From Castellaniella caeni NBRC 101664 (GTDB lineage: Bacteria; Pseudomonadota; Gammaproteobacteria; Burkholderiales; Burkholderiaceae_B), in contig NZ_BCWN01000001.1 of NCBI RefSeq assembly GCF_001592225.1, forward strand, positions 186,001 through 250,000: 64,000 nt of DNA, read 5' to 3'. The translations under genes and the position numbers were made by a program. Below are positions 1 to 9,349 of this stretch, one piece after another (positions within the stretch are counted from its first letter, which is position 1; every line of letters begins with the position of its first letter). A model generated the notes under the pieces. The model saw nothing but the letters and a program-made list of their open reading frames with translations. It was not told the origin of the DNA and did no database searches.

Positions 1-1
1 C

Positions 2-871
2 ATCGCCGAACGGGCGCGCTTTGGCGCCGTCCTGTGCTTCACCGCCCTGTGGTTCACGTTGGGCTACCTGCCCATCGCCCACATGGTCTGGGGGCCCGAC
101 GGCTGGCTGCACGCGCTCGGCGCGCTGGACTTCGCCGGCGGCACGGTGGTGCACATCAGCTCCGGGGTGGCCGGGCTGGTCGCGGCACGCTACCTGGGTG
201 CACGCAAAGGCTTCGGGCGCCAGGCCATGGCCCCCCACAGCCTGCCGCTCAACCTGACGGGCGCGGCGCTGCTGTGGGTGGGCTGGTTCGGCTTCAACGG
301 CGGCTCGGCCCTGGCCGCCAACGAACAGGCCGTGCTGGCGCTGGCCAATACCCTGCTGGCCGCGGTCAGCGGCGTACTGGCCTGGGCCTTGGCGGAACGC
401 ATGTTCAAGGGTCGGGCCTCGCTGCTGGGCGCCATCTCGGGCGGCATTGCCGGACTGGTCGGCATCACGCCGGCGGCAGGCCTGGTGGCCCCCGGCGCGG
501 CCTGCCTGATCGGCGCCCTGACGGCCTGGGCCGCCGTCTACGGGGTCAACGGCCTCAAGCGCCGCCTGGGGGTGGACGACGCCTTTGATGTCTTCGGCAT
601 CCATGGCATCGGCGGCGCCGCCGGCGCCCTGCTGACGGGCGTCTTCTTCTCCGGCAGCCTGGGCGGGCCCGGCCCCGCGGGGGTGGGGCCGCTGATCCAT
701 CAGGTCTGGGTGCAGTTCGAGGCCGTCATCGTCAGCCTGCTGTGGGCGGCCCTGGCTGCCTTGATCGCCGCCTGGACGGCGGATCACCTGCTCGGCCTGC
801 GTGCCACGCCCGAGCAGGAAAGCCAGGGGCTGGATCAGGCCGACCTGGGCGAAAGCGCCTACTCGGTCTGA
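2..871 (+). CDS. amtB: Ammonium transporter AmtB, 5'-truncated by the window edge
   Basis: The reading frame is open from base 2 and ends at TGA 869-871, giving 289 visible residues of an ammonium channel. Both pore histidines of the family are present, one in GGTVVHISSG and one in FGIHGIGG, along with many hydrophobic membrane segments. The product conducts ammonia/ammonium across the inner membrane and in most bacteria is gated by a GlnK/PII protein, whose gene would lie upstream outside the window. The start and first segments are missing. The last 13 bases overlap the convergent diguanylate cyclase gene. Family assignment is firm. Confidence 0.95.
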   Translation: MAERARFGAVLCFTALWFTLGYLPIAHMVWGPDGWLHALGALDFAGGTVVHISSGVAGLVAARYLGARKGFGRQAMAPHSLPLNLTGAALLWVGWFGFNGGSALAANEQAVLALANTLLAAVSGVLAWALAERMFKGRASLLGAISGGIAGLVGITPAAGLVAPGAACLIGALTAWAAVYGVNGLKRRLGVDDAFDVFGIHGIGGAAGALLTGVFFSGSLGGPGPAGVGPLIHQVWVQFEAVIVSLLWAALAALIAAWTADHLLGLRATPEQESQGLDQADLGESAYSV

Positions 872-3054
872 GCGGCGGGCACGACGGTCGGCGCGTCTTC
901 CGGCGCGCCGACCGCGACACCACCGTCCGTGATCCGTTCGGCCTGCAGCTGCTCGCGCCGCAGCTCGGCGCGCTCCCGCAAGTCGGGGGAATAGACGCAA
1001 TACTGATTGCGGCCCATATCCTTCGACGCGTACATCGCCAGGTCGGCGTTTCTGAGCAGCTCGTCGGGCCGCTGCCCGTCGCGCGGAGAAAACGTGACCC
1101 CGACGCTGGCCGAAATCTGGACAGTATTGTGTTTGAGCACAAATGGCGCTTCCACCGCGCGCAACACCTTCCGGCACACTGTCTGAATGTCTTGCGCATG
1201 CTTGAGGCCATGCACCGTCAGGGTGAACTCGTCACCCCCGAGCCGCGCCACCAGGTCGCTGCCGCGCACGCAGCCGCTCAGGCGGCGCGCCACCAGGCGC
1301 AGCAGTTCGTCGCCCTCATCGTGTCCGTAGGTATCATTGACCGACTTGAACAGATCGAGATCGACGAACACCAGGGCAAAGAGCAGCCCCGTTTCGCGGG
1401 AAGACTGGATGCTGCGCTGCAAATGATCATGGAACATCTGGCGGTTGGGCAATTCGGTCAGGTGATCGTAATGCGCCTGATGCCAGATGGAGGCCTCGCG
1501 GCGGCGCTTCTCGGTGACGTCCGAGAACAGGCCGATGCGGCAGTTGACGCTGCCGTCCTCGTTGTACGAGGTATTGATGGTGAGGCGCTCGGTGTATTCT
1601 TCGCCCGAGCGGCGCCGGTTGACCACGTCGCCGCTCCAGCGGCCGGTCTCCGTCAGGCTGCGCCACATGCGCCCGTAGAAGGCGCGATCCTGCCGCCCCG
1701 AACTCAGCAGATTCATGCGCTTGCCCACGACCTCGGCGGCGCCATAGCCCGTGACCACGGTGAACGCCGGGTTGATGTCCTGGATGAAGCCGTCGGCGTC
1801 GGTGACCACCATGGCTTCGCTGGTGTGTGCATAGACCAGGGCTGCCCGCCGTGCCGAGGCCTCGGCGCGCTTGCGCTCGGAAATGTCGAGCATGATGCCG
1901 ATGATGGTCGCCTGGCCGTTGAGCGACATGGCCGAGCCGAACACCTCGATCTCGATGGGGCTGCCGTCCGCGCGCAACGCCGTGCATTCGTAGCGGCTGC
2001 TGCGGATACGCCCCGAGAAGCGCGCCTGCACCTGGCTGACGACCGACTCGTAGGTGGCCGGGCTGAAAAAACGCGCCAAGTTGAAGCCGCTGGTCAGCTC
2101 GTCGCGCTCGTAGGCCATCATCTTCGCCAGTTGCTCGTTGGCGTAGATGAGGTTCATCCGGGCGTCCAGCATGTAGATGCCCGCCACGGTGTTGTCCGCC
2201 AGGCCGTCGAACATGGCCTTGGCCTGCTTGAGCAGGCCGCGCTCGGCCTCGACGTCGCGCAGCAGGCGGACGATGTGCGCGGCGGATTCATTCAGGGCCT
2301 CCGCCAGCTGCCCCAGTTCGTCGGGCCGGCGGGCGCCGGAGCGGGCCGCATAGTTGCCCGCCGCCAGTTCGCGGCACTGGCGCATCAAGCCGCGAATGGG
2401 CCGCAGCACCTGCAGAGACACCAGGCCATAGGCCAGCAGCAAGAGCAGCAGATCAAGCACGAAAAGGACGTAGGCGCCGTACAGCGCGCCCTGCTGCACG
2501 TCGCGCGCATGCAGCACCAGATTGTCCAGCAAGGCCTCGGTATCCGCCAGCAGCGCATCGCCGGCGGACAGCACCTGGGCCGGGTCACCGCGCGCCGCGT
2601 GGCCCGCGGGCATGCGCGCGTCCTGCTGCTGCACATACTGCTCGACCACAGCGCGATACACCTGCCAGTCGCGCCCGACCTGGGCCAGCAGCTCGCGGTG
2701 CCCCTCGCCCAGCGCGCGCACGGCCATGCCGAAGGCCATGCCGCCGTCGTGCAGGGCGTGATACGCCTGCTCGAAGGTGGCTTGCTGGCTGCGCAGCACC
2801 GCCTGCGCCGAGGTGTCGGTCAGCGAGCCCGCCAGTACCTCCAGCGCGATACGCTGGCTCAGCATCCGCATCTTGCCGGCCACATTGACCGTGGCGGCGA
2901 TACCATCGGATTCTTGCAGCAACAGGCGGACGACGCCCACGTTGGCCACCGCCAGCACGGCCGCGACGGCAAAGGTGTACAGCACCTTGTGTTTGAGCAT
3001 GCGCGGCCAGGCAATGCCAAGTCGCGTGGGCCGGGCATCAGGCGAAGAAGTCAT
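859..3054 (-). CDS. Membrane-bound PilJ-type/HAMP/PAS-PAS/GGDEF diguanylate cyclase
   Basis: A 731-residue inner-membrane sensor that probably makes cyclic di-GMP. A first membrane helix (about 22-45) is followed by a periplasmic region with the type IV pili/nitrate-sensor signature (NVAGKMRMLSQRIALEVLAG). Then come a second helix (about 195-215), a HAMP segment, two PAS domains (about 280-400 and 405-525) and a GGDEF domain. The active-site GGDEF is intact near residues 606-610. An RxxD inhibitory site (RGSD) sits five residues before it, so product inhibition is expected. No EAL domain follows. It lies 174 bp downstream of ptsI on the same strand, a gap that could hold its own promoter. The signal sensed cannot be read from the sequence. 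Confidence 0.9.
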   Translation of the reverse strand: MTSSPDARPTRLGIAWPRMLKHKVLYTFAVAAVLAVANVGVVRLLLQESDGIAATVNVAGKMRMLSQRIALEVLAGSLTDTSAQAVLRSQQATFEQAYHALHDGGMAFGMAVRALGEGHRELLAQVGRDWQVYRAVVEQYVQQQDARMPAGHAARGDPAQVLSAGDALLADTEALLDNLVLHARDVQQGALYGAYVLFVLDLLLLLLAYGLVSLQVLRPIRGLMRQCRELAAGNYAARSGARRPDELGQLAEALNESAAHIVRLLRDVEAERGLLKQAKAMFDGLADNTVAGIYMLDARMNLIYANEQLAKMMAYERDELTSGFNLARFFSPATYESVVSQVQARFSGRIRSSRYECTALRADGSPIEIEVFGSAMSLNGQATIIGIMLDISERKRAEASARRAALVYAHTSEAMVVTDADGFIQDINPAFTVVTGYGAAEVVGKRMNLLSSGRQDRAFYGRMWRSLTETGRWSGDVVNRRRSGEEYTERLTINTSYNEDGSVNCRIGLFSDVTEKRRREASIWHQAHYDHLTELPNRQMFHDHLQRSIQSSRETGLLFALVFVDLDLFKSVNDTYGHDEGDELLRLVARRLSGCVRGSDLVARLGGDEFTLTVHGLKHAQDIQTVCRKVLRAVEAPFVLKHNTVQISASVGVTFSPRDGQRPDELLRNADLAMYASKDMGRNQYCVYSPDLRERAELRREQLQAERITDGGVAVGAPEDAPTVVPAAQTE

Positions 3055-3170
3055 CGGGGCCTCGAATCGGACAGCTGTCAGTCAGGAGCAGCGGGGCAAC
3101 CAGGTCATGGCAGTGTAATTGACCATGAAGAAGACGCGGACTTTACAACATGGAGCAATCGGCCGCCAAC

Positions 3171-3184
3171 TTGACGCATATCAA
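3171..3184. promoter_or_regulatory. Possible FNR/Anr-type box upstream of the diguanylate cyclase
   Basis: TTGAC-GCAT-ATCAA matches the FNR consensus TTGAT-N4-ATCAA at nine of ten defined positions. It lies 117 bp upstream of the diguanylate cyclase start. No good -10 element sits at the distance expected for a class II FNR promoter, so this is a tentative call. Confidence 0.3.
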
Positions 3185-3228
3185 GCCGACGGGGCGATGC
3201 GCGGCCCCAATACGCACGGGAACGGGCG

Positions 3229-4983
3229 TCAGGCCGACAAGGCGGCCAAGTCGATGCGCTCGGCCCGGTTCAGGGCCGACGCCACCTTGACCCGCAGCGC
3301 ATTGGAATGCGCCTTGCGAATTTCTTTCTTGACGTCGAGCAACTGCTGCGGATGCATGGAAAAGCCCGTCAGGCCCAGGCCCAACAGCATGCGGGTGACG
3401 CGCACGTCGCCCGCCATTTCACCGCAGATGGACACTGGCTTGCCAACCCGCTCGCCGACGTTGATGGTGTGCGCGATGAGCCGCAACACCGCCGGGTGCA
3501 TGGGGTCGTAGAGCGCCGCCACGTCTTTGTCGCCGCGGTCGATGGCCAGCACATATTGGATGAGGTCATTGGTGCCGATCGACAGGAAGTCGAGCGTGTC
3601 GGCGAAAGGCTCGATGGCAATCGCCATGGCGGGGATCTCGACCATCGCGCCGACCTGGATCTGGTCACTGTAGGCGATGCCGGCGCCTTTCAGTTCTTCG
3701 GCGGCGCGGGCCAGCGCGCGGCGCGTGGCGACCACCTCGTGCATGTGCGACACCATGGGAATCAGCACGCGGATCGGCCCGTGGGCGGCGGCCCGCAGCA
3801 AGGCGCGCAGCTGCGTGTTGAAGAGTTCGGGATTGGCCAGGCAGTAACGGATGGCGCGCAGGCCCAGCGCCGGATTGGTGGCCACGGTGGCTTCGCCATC
3901 GAGCGTCTTGTCGGCGCCGATGTCGAGCGTGCGGATCGTCACCGGACGCCCGCCCATGGTGCGCACGACCGCGGCATAGGCCTCGTATTGTTCGTCTTCG
4001 GTGGGCAGCTCGGCGCGCCCCATGAACAGAAATTCGCTGCGAAAAAGCCCGATGCCCTCGGCCCCGGCGGCCAGCGCGTCGGCGGCTTCGTCGGGCAGTT
4101 CGATGTTGGCCTCCATGCGCACCTGGATGCCGTCGAGCGTGACCGCCGACGCAAAGCGCAGGGCCTTGAGTTCGTCGCGCTCGCGCAGGAAGGCGGCCTG
4201 GCGCTCTTGGTATTCGCGCAGGATGGCGGGCGACGGATTGACCACCACCAGGCCATTGAGGCCATCGACGATCAGCAGGTCACCATCGCGCACCAGGGTA
4301 CGCACGAGTCCCATGCCCACGACGGCGGGCACGTTCATGCTGCGCGCCACAATGGCGGTATGCGAGGTGGGCCCGCCCAGATCGGTGAGGAAGGCGCCGA
4401 ACTTGCCGCCGCGCAGGCGCATCATGTCGGCGGGCGAGATGTCGCGCGCCACGACAATGAGGCTGCCGTCGATCTCGACTTCGTCGAGGTTGGGCAGCCA
4501 GGAAGCCGACCCCGAGAGTACGCGCAAGACGCGCTCGATGACCTGGCGCACGTCGGCGCTGCGCTCGCGCAGGTAGGCGTCCTCCATCAGGGCGAACTGT
4601 TCGGCCAGCGCCTGCCCCTGCGAGGTGAGCGCCCATTCGGCGTTGTACTGGCGCTCTTCGATGAGCTGGCAGACGGCCTGCACCAACATGGGGTCTTGCA
4701 ACAGCATCGCGTGCACGGAGAGCAGGACGCCCAGCTCGCGCGGGGCGTCGCCGGGCAAGGTCTCGCCCATCTGGCGCAGCTCGTGGACGGCGTCATCCAT
4801 GGCCCGGCGCAGGCGCTGCTTTTCTGTTTCGATGTCTTCGGCGGCAATGCGGTAGTGTGCTACTTCTAGCGAGGCCGCGCTCATGACGACAGCGCGCCCG
4901 ATAGCGTAGCCGCGCACGACCCCCTGGCCGTACAGGCACAGGGTGGAGGCCAGCCCCATGGGCAATGCTTCGGGGGCGCTCAT
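3229..4983 (-). CDS. ptsI: PTS enzyme I (phosphoenolpyruvate-protein phosphotransferase)
   Basis: Enzyme I takes phosphate from phosphoenolpyruvate and passes it to HPr in the cytoplasm. The 584-residue protein has the N-terminal HPr-binding domain, the phosphohistidine motif GGPTSHTA (His about 208) and the PEP-binding TIM-barrel motifs (GLRAIRYCL, IGTNDLIQYVLAIDR, CGEMAGD). The start at MSAPEALPMG (ATG at 4983) is preferred; the frame stays open further upstream but would run into ptsH. It starts 34 bases after ptsH and forms an operon with EIIA and gshB. No EIIB or EIIC gene is near, which suggests a regulatory rather than sugar-transport role. Confidence 0.96.
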   Translation of the reverse strand: MSAPEALPMGLASTLCLYGQGVVRGYAIGRAVVMSAASLEVAHYRIAAEDIETEKQRLRRAMDDAVHELRQMGETLPGDAPRELGVLLSVHAMLLQDPMLVQAVCQLIEERQYNAEWALTSQGQALAEQFALMEDAYLRERSADVRQVIERVLRVLSGSASWLPNLDEVEIDGSLIVVARDISPADMMRLRGGKFGAFLTDLGGPTSHTAIVARSMNVPAVVGMGLVRTLVRDGDLLIVDGLNGLVVVNPSPAILREYQERQAAFLRERDELKALRFASAVTLDGIQVRMEANIELPDEAADALAAGAEGIGLFRSEFLFMGRAELPTEDEQYEAYAAVVRTMGGRPVTIRTLDIGADKTLDGEATVATNPALGLRAIRYCLANPELFNTQLRALLRAAAHGPIRVLIPMVSHMHEVVATRRALARAAEELKGAGIAYSDQIQVGAMVEIPAMAIAIEPFADTLDFLSIGTNDLIQYVLAIDRGDKDVAALYDPMHPAVLRLIAHTINVGERVGKPVSICGEMAGDVRVTRMLLGLGLTGFSMHPQQLLDVKKEIRKAHSNALRVKVASALNRAERIDLAALSA

Positions 4984-5017
4984 GCGTCGGCCCCGCCAGA
5001 CGAGGAAATGCGCATTT

Positions 5018-5287
5018 TTACTCGGCCTCTCCGAATTTGCCCTCGAACAGTGTGCGGATGTCGGACAGCGCCTGGTGTTCGTCTTCCCCCTGGGCATCGA
5101 TCTTGACCGTGACCCCCAGGCCCGCCGCCAACATCATGACGCCCATGATGCTTTTCGCGTTGACGCGCTGCGCGCCGCGCGAGATGAAGACATCGCTTTT
5201 GAAACGACCGGCCAGCTGGGTGAGCTTTGCCGCCGCGCGCGCATGCAGGCCCAGCTTGTTGGAAATCACCAGATCGATCGACGGCAT
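5018..5287 (-). CDS. ptsH: Phosphocarrier protein HPr
   Basis: This small cytoplasmic phosphocarrier has 89 residues. The catalytic His15 is in KLGLHARAA. Ser46 is in NAKSIMGVMML, the sequence recognised by HPr kinase/phosphorylase, so both histidine and serine phosphorylation are possible. The ATG at 5287 follows an AGGAG ribosome-binding site. The frame is open further upstream, but that would overlap the EIIA gene. It begins 16 bases after the EIIA stop and is followed by ptsI. Confidence 0.96.
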   Translation of the reverse strand: MPSIDLVISNKLGLHARAAAKLTQLAGRFKSDVFISRGAQRVNAKSIMGVMMLAAGLGVTVKIDAQGEDEHQALSDIRTLFEGKFGEAE

Positions 5288-5303
5288 GGGCAAGGCTCCT
5301 GGA

Positions 5304-5720
5304 CTAACAATCGGGAGGGGGGTCGGCATTGACGATCCCGCGCAGCGCCCCCTGTCGCACGCGTTCACTGAGAGAGTCGGGGTTTTCCTGCTGGTCTGTC
5401 AAGGCCTTGAGCACCATGCAGGCGTTGGTGCCCGTCAGCAGGTGGATGACGTAGCCTTCTTCCAGCCCCTGGCGCAAAGCCTGGGCCGCAATATTGAACG
5501 GCGTGGCGCCGTACAGATCGCACAACATGAGGATAGGTTCGTCGGGATGCCCCTGGCGCACCCAGTTGAGGATGCGCTCGGTTTCGCCCGCAGGCGAGGC
5601 GTCGGGCACCACGTCGAAAACCTGCAGATCGGGCGTGCGGCCCAGCACGTGCCGGGCGCATTCTTGAAACGCCGCCCCCAGCGGTTCGTGCATGACCAGC
5701 GCCAGCCGCGTCGTGCTCAT
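5304..5720 (-). CDS. Mannose-family PTS EIIA-like protein
   Basis: A 138-residue single-domain protein of the EIIA-Man fold. It receives phosphate from HPr on a histidine, probably His11 in LALVMHEPLGAAF, where the more usual residue before the histidine is Thr rather than Met. The typical DLYGATPFNIAA segment is present. Its ATG overlaps the gshB stop in an ATGA, so translation is probably coupled. With HPr and EI but no EIIB/EIIC nearby, it is likely the end point of a regulatory phosphorelay, as described for incomplete PTS systems in beta- and alphaproteobacteria. Its target cannot be inferred here. Confidence 0.88.
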   Translation of the reverse strand: MSTTRLALVMHEPLGAAFQECARHVLGRTPDLQVFDVVPDASPAGETERILNWVRQGHPDEPILMLCDLYGATPFNIAAQALRQGLEEGYVIHLLTGTNACMVLKALTDQQENPDSLSERVRQGALRGIVNADPPPDC

Positions 5721-6682
5721 GCCGCGACCTGGACAGCCTGTTCGAGCGCCTCGACGAAGCGCCCGGCCACGTCGAAACCCGTCTGTTCGGTGATCTCGAC
5801 AAAGCAGGTGGGGCTGGTGACGTTGATCTCGGTGATGAAATCGCCGATCACGTCCAGGCCGATGAGCAGCAGACCCCGCCCGGCCAGACGGGCCCCCACG
5901 GCCTGGGCAAGTTCGCGGTCGCGCGCCGACAGCGGGCGCGCCTCGCCACGCCCGCCCGCGGCCAGATTGCCGCGGGTTTCGCCATGCAGCGGCACGCGCG
6001 CCAGCGCGTAGGGCACGGGCTCGCCGCCGATGATGAGGATGCGCTTGTCGCCCTGCACGATTTCCGGGATGTAGCGCTGCGCCATGATGGTGCGCGTACC
6101 CAGCTCGGTGAGCGTCTCGAGGATGGAGCCCAGGTTGGGTTCTTCGGGCCGCAGGCGGAAAATGCCGCTGCCCCCCATGCCGTCGAGCGGCTTGACGATG
6201 ACGTCGCCCTGCTGGGCGTGAAAGGCCCGCAGCCGGGCCATGTCGCGGCTGACCAACGTGGGCGCCGTATACGCGGCAAATTCCGTGATGGCCAGCTTCT
6301 CGGGGTGATTGCGGATGGCCGACCCGGCATTGAAGACCCGCGCGCCCTGCGCCACGGCGTAGTCGAACAGGTGCGTCGCGTAGACGTATTCCATGTCGAA
6401 GGGCGGGTCTTTGCGCATCAGCACGGCGTCGAACTCGGCCAGGTCGCGCTCGATCGGCGCGTCGTCCTGCGTCCACCAGTCGTGGCCGTGCGCATCGGCC
6501 CCGGCGCGCAGGCCCATGCCCGTGGCCGCCGCGCGCACGCGCCCACCGTCGATGTAGAGGTCTTGCATCAGCGCGAAGCTGAACCGATGACCCCGGGCAT
6601 CGAGACTGCGCATGATGGCCACGGAAGAATCCTTCCAGGCCTTCAGGCCGGGAAGCGGGTCGATGACGAACAGCACGTGCAT
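5717..6682 (-). CDS. gshB: Glutathione synthetase
   Basis: This ATP-grasp enzyme joins gamma-glutamylcysteine and glycine to make glutathione in the cytoplasm. The 321-residue length is normal. Visible signatures are the N-terminus MHVLFVIDPLPGLKAWKDSS, the ATP-binding loop VIVKPLDGMGGSGIF and the C-terminal GLDVIGDFITEINVTSPT. The ATG at 6682 follows a GAGG ribosome-binding site; a longer open frame to 6724 lacks support. It overlaps the EIIA gene by ATGA. gshA, its usual partner, is not in the window. The gene starts 59 bases after infC with no visible terminator between. Confidence 0.96.
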   Translation of the reverse strand: MHVLFVIDPLPGLKAWKDSSVAIMRSLDARGHRFSFALMQDLYIDGGRVRAAATGMGLRAGADAHGHDWWTQDDAPIERDLAEFDAVLMRKDPPFDMEYVYATHLFDYAVAQGARVFNAGSAIRNHPEKLAITEFAAYTAPTLVSRDMARLRAFHAQQGDVIVKPLDGMGGSGIFRLRPEEPNLGSILETLTELGTRTIMAQRYIPEIVQGDKRILIIGGEPVPYALARVPLHGETRGNLAAGGRGEARPLSARDRELAQAVGARLAGRGLLLIGLDVIGDFITEINVTSPTCFVEITEQTGFDVAGRFVEALEQAVQVAA

Positions 6683-6741
6683 GAAAAACCTCTTCGATGA
6701 CGATCGACCCACCCCGCCGGGCAATCGATCAGGAACTGCGC

Positions 6742-7284
6742 TCAGGCAGCATCGCCTTGCTTGCCCGTCTTGCGGCGTGGCGCCAGCACCATCACCATCT
6801 GACGGCCTTCGAGCTTGGGCATGGCTTCGACCTGGATGAGTTCGCCCAAGTCGTCGCGCACCCGTTCGAGCACGCGCATGCCGAGTTCCTGGTGGGCCAT
6901 CTCGCGGCCACGGAAGCGCAGCGTGACCTTGGCCTTGTCGCCATCCTCGATGAAACGCCGCAAATTGCGCAGCTTGACCTGGTAGTCGCCCTCGTCGGTG
7001 CCGGGCCGGAACTTGACTTCCTTGACCTGGATGACCTTCTGCTTGGCGCGGGCTTCGGCCTGACGCTTTTGTTCCTGGTACTTGAATTTGCCGTAATCCA
7101 TGAGGCGGCAGACGGGCGGCGTGGCCGTGGGCGAGATTTCGACCAGATCGACGTCGTGCTGCTCGGCCAGGGCCAGGGCCTCAGCGGTGCGCATGATGCC
7201 GAGCTGCTCGCCATCGACGCCCAGCAGGCGGACTTCATGGATACGGATTTCACCGTTGATGCGGTGTTTCTTTTCGGTTGCGAT
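6742..7284 (-). CDS. infC: Translation initiation factor IF-3, starting at AUC
   Basis: IF-3 binds the 30S subunit, prevents 70S formation and proofreads initiator tRNA and start codon. The first ATG in frame (7194) is internal. The family N-terminus [13 protein letters not shown] is only reached by starting at ATC (7284-7282), with a GGAG ribosome-binding site 8 bases upstream. This gives 180 residues, the E. coli length. Rare AUU/AUC starts are characteristic of infC and allow IF-3 to repress its own synthesis. It follows thrS by 41 bases. The usual downstream rpmI-rplT genes are missing and gshB follows instead. Confidence 0.95.
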   Translation of the reverse strand: MATEKKHRINGEIRIHEVRLLGVDGEQLGIMRTAEALALAEQHDVDLVEISPTATPPVCRLMDYGKFKYQEQKRQAEARAKQKVIQVKEVKFRPGTDEGDYQVKLRNLRRFIEDGDKAKVTLRFRGREMAHQELGMRVLERVRDDLGELIQVEAMPKLEGRQMVMVLAPRRKTGKQGDAA

Positions 7285-7325
7285 GTCTAGGACTCCGGTA
7301 AGTTGAAGAAAGCGGGACGGCGGGC

Positions 7326-9266
7326 CTAGGCGGCCTCGCCCCCCTGATAACGGGTGGTGATTTCGTGCTGCAGGCGGGCGGCGAAATCGGCGACGGACAG
7401 AGTGCCCAGGTCGAGCTTGCCGCGACCGCGAACCGCGACGGTGCCGGATTCGCGTTCTTTGTCGCCCACTACCAGAATATACGGAATTTTCTGCAGGCTA
7501 TGTTCGCGAATTTTACGGGTGATTTTTTCGCCACGCAAATCCGAGAAGACCCTAAACCCTTGTTTCACAAGAGATTTGGCGACTTGATCGGCATATTCGG
7601 CAGAACTGTCGGAAATGCAGCACACCACGGCATGGTGCGGGGCCAGCCACGCGGGCAACGCACCCGCGTGGTTTTCGATGAGCATGCCGATGAAGCGTTC
7701 GAGCGAACCGAGGATGGCCCGGTGCAGCATGACCGGCGTGCGGCGCTGATCCTGGGCATCGACGTATTCGGCGCCCAGGCGCGCGGGCATGGAAAAATCG
7801 ACCTGGATGGTGCCGCACTGCCAGTGGCGGCCAATGGCGTCTTTGAGCGTGTATTCGATCTTGGGGCCGTAAAAGGCGCCCTCGCCCGCCGAGACTTCGT
7901 ATTGGCAGTGCGACAGATCGAGACTGTCCATGAGCGCTTTTTCGGCCTTGTCCCAGACCTCGTCGGCGCCGATGCGCTTGTCGGGGCGCGTGGCCACTTT
8001 GTAGAGGATTTCGGTGAAGCCGAAATCGGCGTACACCTGCTGCAGCAGGCGCGTGAACGCCGCGCATTCAGCCTGCAGCTGGTCTTCGGTGCAGAAGATG
8101 TGGCCGTCGTCTTGCGTGAAACCACGCACGCGCATCATGCCGTGCAGCGAGCCGGAGGGCTCGTTGCGGTGGCACTGGCCGAATTCGCCATAGCGTAGTG
8201 GCAGCTCGCGGTAGGAGTGCAGGCCCGCCTTGAAAATTTGCACGTGGCCGGGACAGTTCATGGGCTTGAGGCCGTAGACGCGGTTCTCGGACTCGGTCGT
8301 GAACATGTTTTCTTGATAGTTGTCCCAGTGGCCGGTCTTTTTCCAGAGCGACAGATCGAGAATCTGCGGCGCCTTGACTTCTTGGTAGCCGTTGTCCTGG
8401 TAGACCTGGCGCATGTACTGTTCGACCTGCTGCCAGACCGTCCAGCCCTTGGGGTGCCAGAAAATGAGGCCCGGGGCTTCGTCCTGGAAGTGAAAGAGAT
8501 CGAGCTCGCGGCCGATGCGGCGGTGATCGCGCAATTCGGCCTGTTCGAGCATGTGCAGGTAGGCGTCCTGGTCGGCCTGACGCGCCCAGGCGGTGCCGTA
8601 GATGCGCTGCAACATCTCGTTGTTGCTGTCGCCGCGCCAGTAGGCGCCCGCCACTTTCATCAGCTTGAAGACTTTCAGCCGCCCAGTGGATGGCACGTGC
8701 GGCCCGCGGCACAGGTCGATGAAGCCGCCTTCGCGATACAGGCTGATTTTTTCGTTGCTGGGGATGGAGGCGATGATTTCCGCCTTGTAGTCTTCACCGA
8801 TACCCTTGAAGAACTTGACCGCCTCGTCGCGATCCCATTCTTCGCGCACCACCGTCTCATCCAGCCGGGCCAGTTCGGCCATTTTCTTTTCGATGGCTTG
8901 CAGGTCTTCGGGCGTGAAGGGGCGCTTGAACGAGAAATCGTAGTAGAAGCCGTTGTCGATCACTGGGCCGATCGTGACCTGGGCCTCGGGAAACAGGCTT
9001 TTCACGGCATAGGCCAGCAAGTGCGCCGTCGAGTGGCGGATGAGATCGAGCCCATCGGCGTCTTTGTCGGTGATGATGCTGAGCGCCGCATCCTGGCTGA
9101 TGACGTGGCTGGTGTCCACCAGCCGCGCGGCCTGGCCGTCCACCGCCACCCGGCCCGCCAGCGCCGCCTTGCCCAGGCTCGTCCCGATGGAATGCGCGAC
9201 ATCGTGCACAGTGACGGGATGATCGAACTCGCGCTGCGAGCCGTCGGGTAAGGTGATGCGAACCAT
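7326..9266 (-). CDS. thrS: Threonyl-tRNA synthetase
   Basis: This cytoplasmic class II synthetase charges tRNA-Thr. The 646-residue protein has an N-terminal TGS domain ([17 protein letters not shown]), the editing domain with [10 protein letters not shown], the catalytic core including the zinc-site Cys in [13 protein letters not shown], and a C-terminal anticodon domain. The ATG at 9266 matches the family start; the open frame to 9425 is leader. It heads the thrS-infC pair and has its own promoter and a leader hairpin upstream. Confidence 0.97.
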   Translation of the reverse strand: MVRITLPDGSQREFDHPVTVHDVAHSIGTSLGKAALAGRVAVDGQAARLVDTSHVISQDAALSIITDKDADGLDLIRHSTAHLLAYAVKSLFPEAQVTIGPVIDNGFYYDFSFKRPFTPEDLQAIEKKMAELARLDETVVREEWDRDEAVKFFKGIGEDYKAEIIASIPSNEKISLYREGGFIDLCRGPHVPSTGRLKVFKLMKVAGAYWRGDSNNEMLQRIYGTAWARQADQDAYLHMLEQAELRDHRRIGRELDLFHFQDEAPGLIFWHPKGWTVWQQVEQYMRQVYQDNGYQEVKAPQILDLSLWKKTGHWDNYQENMFTTESENRVYGLKPMNCPGHVQIFKAGLHSYRELPLRYGEFGQCHRNEPSGSLHGMMRVRGFTQDDGHIFCTEDQLQAECAAFTRLLQQVYADFGFTEILYKVATRPDKRIGADEVWDKAEKALMDSLDLSHCQYEVSAGEGAFYGPKIEYTLKDAIGRHWQCGTIQVDFSMPARLGAEYVDAQDQRRTPVMLHRAILGSLERFIGMLIENHAGALPAWLAPHHAVVCCISDSSAEYADQVAKSLVKQGFRVFSDLRGEKITRKIREHSLQKIPYILVVGDKERESGTVAVRGRGKLDLGTLSVADFAARLQHEITTRYQGGEAA

Positions 9267-9280
9267 GAATGTGTGTCCTG

Positions 9281-9308
9281 AAAATACAAAACGCGGCCTG
9301 CGCCGCGT
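9281..9308 (-). terminator. Terminator-like hairpin in the thrS leader (possible attenuator)
   Basis: On the minus strand CGCGGC-GCAG-GCCGCG is followed directly by TTTTGTATTTT, an intrinsic-terminator shape. It lies 26 bases upstream of the thrS ATG and downstream of the proposed thrS promoter. It could end tRNA-Val transcription or attenuate thrS. Confidence 0.55.
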
Positions 9309-9349
9309 CGGTAAATGTCTAAATTGCCATGCAGGAGGGGTATCTCCGC

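Noticed and set aside
742-3174. An 810-residue open frame on the plus strand opposite the diguanylate cyclase gene
   Set aside because: It is antisense to an intact, well-recognised multidomain gene, with composition typical of a GC-rich shadow frame and no recognisable domain.
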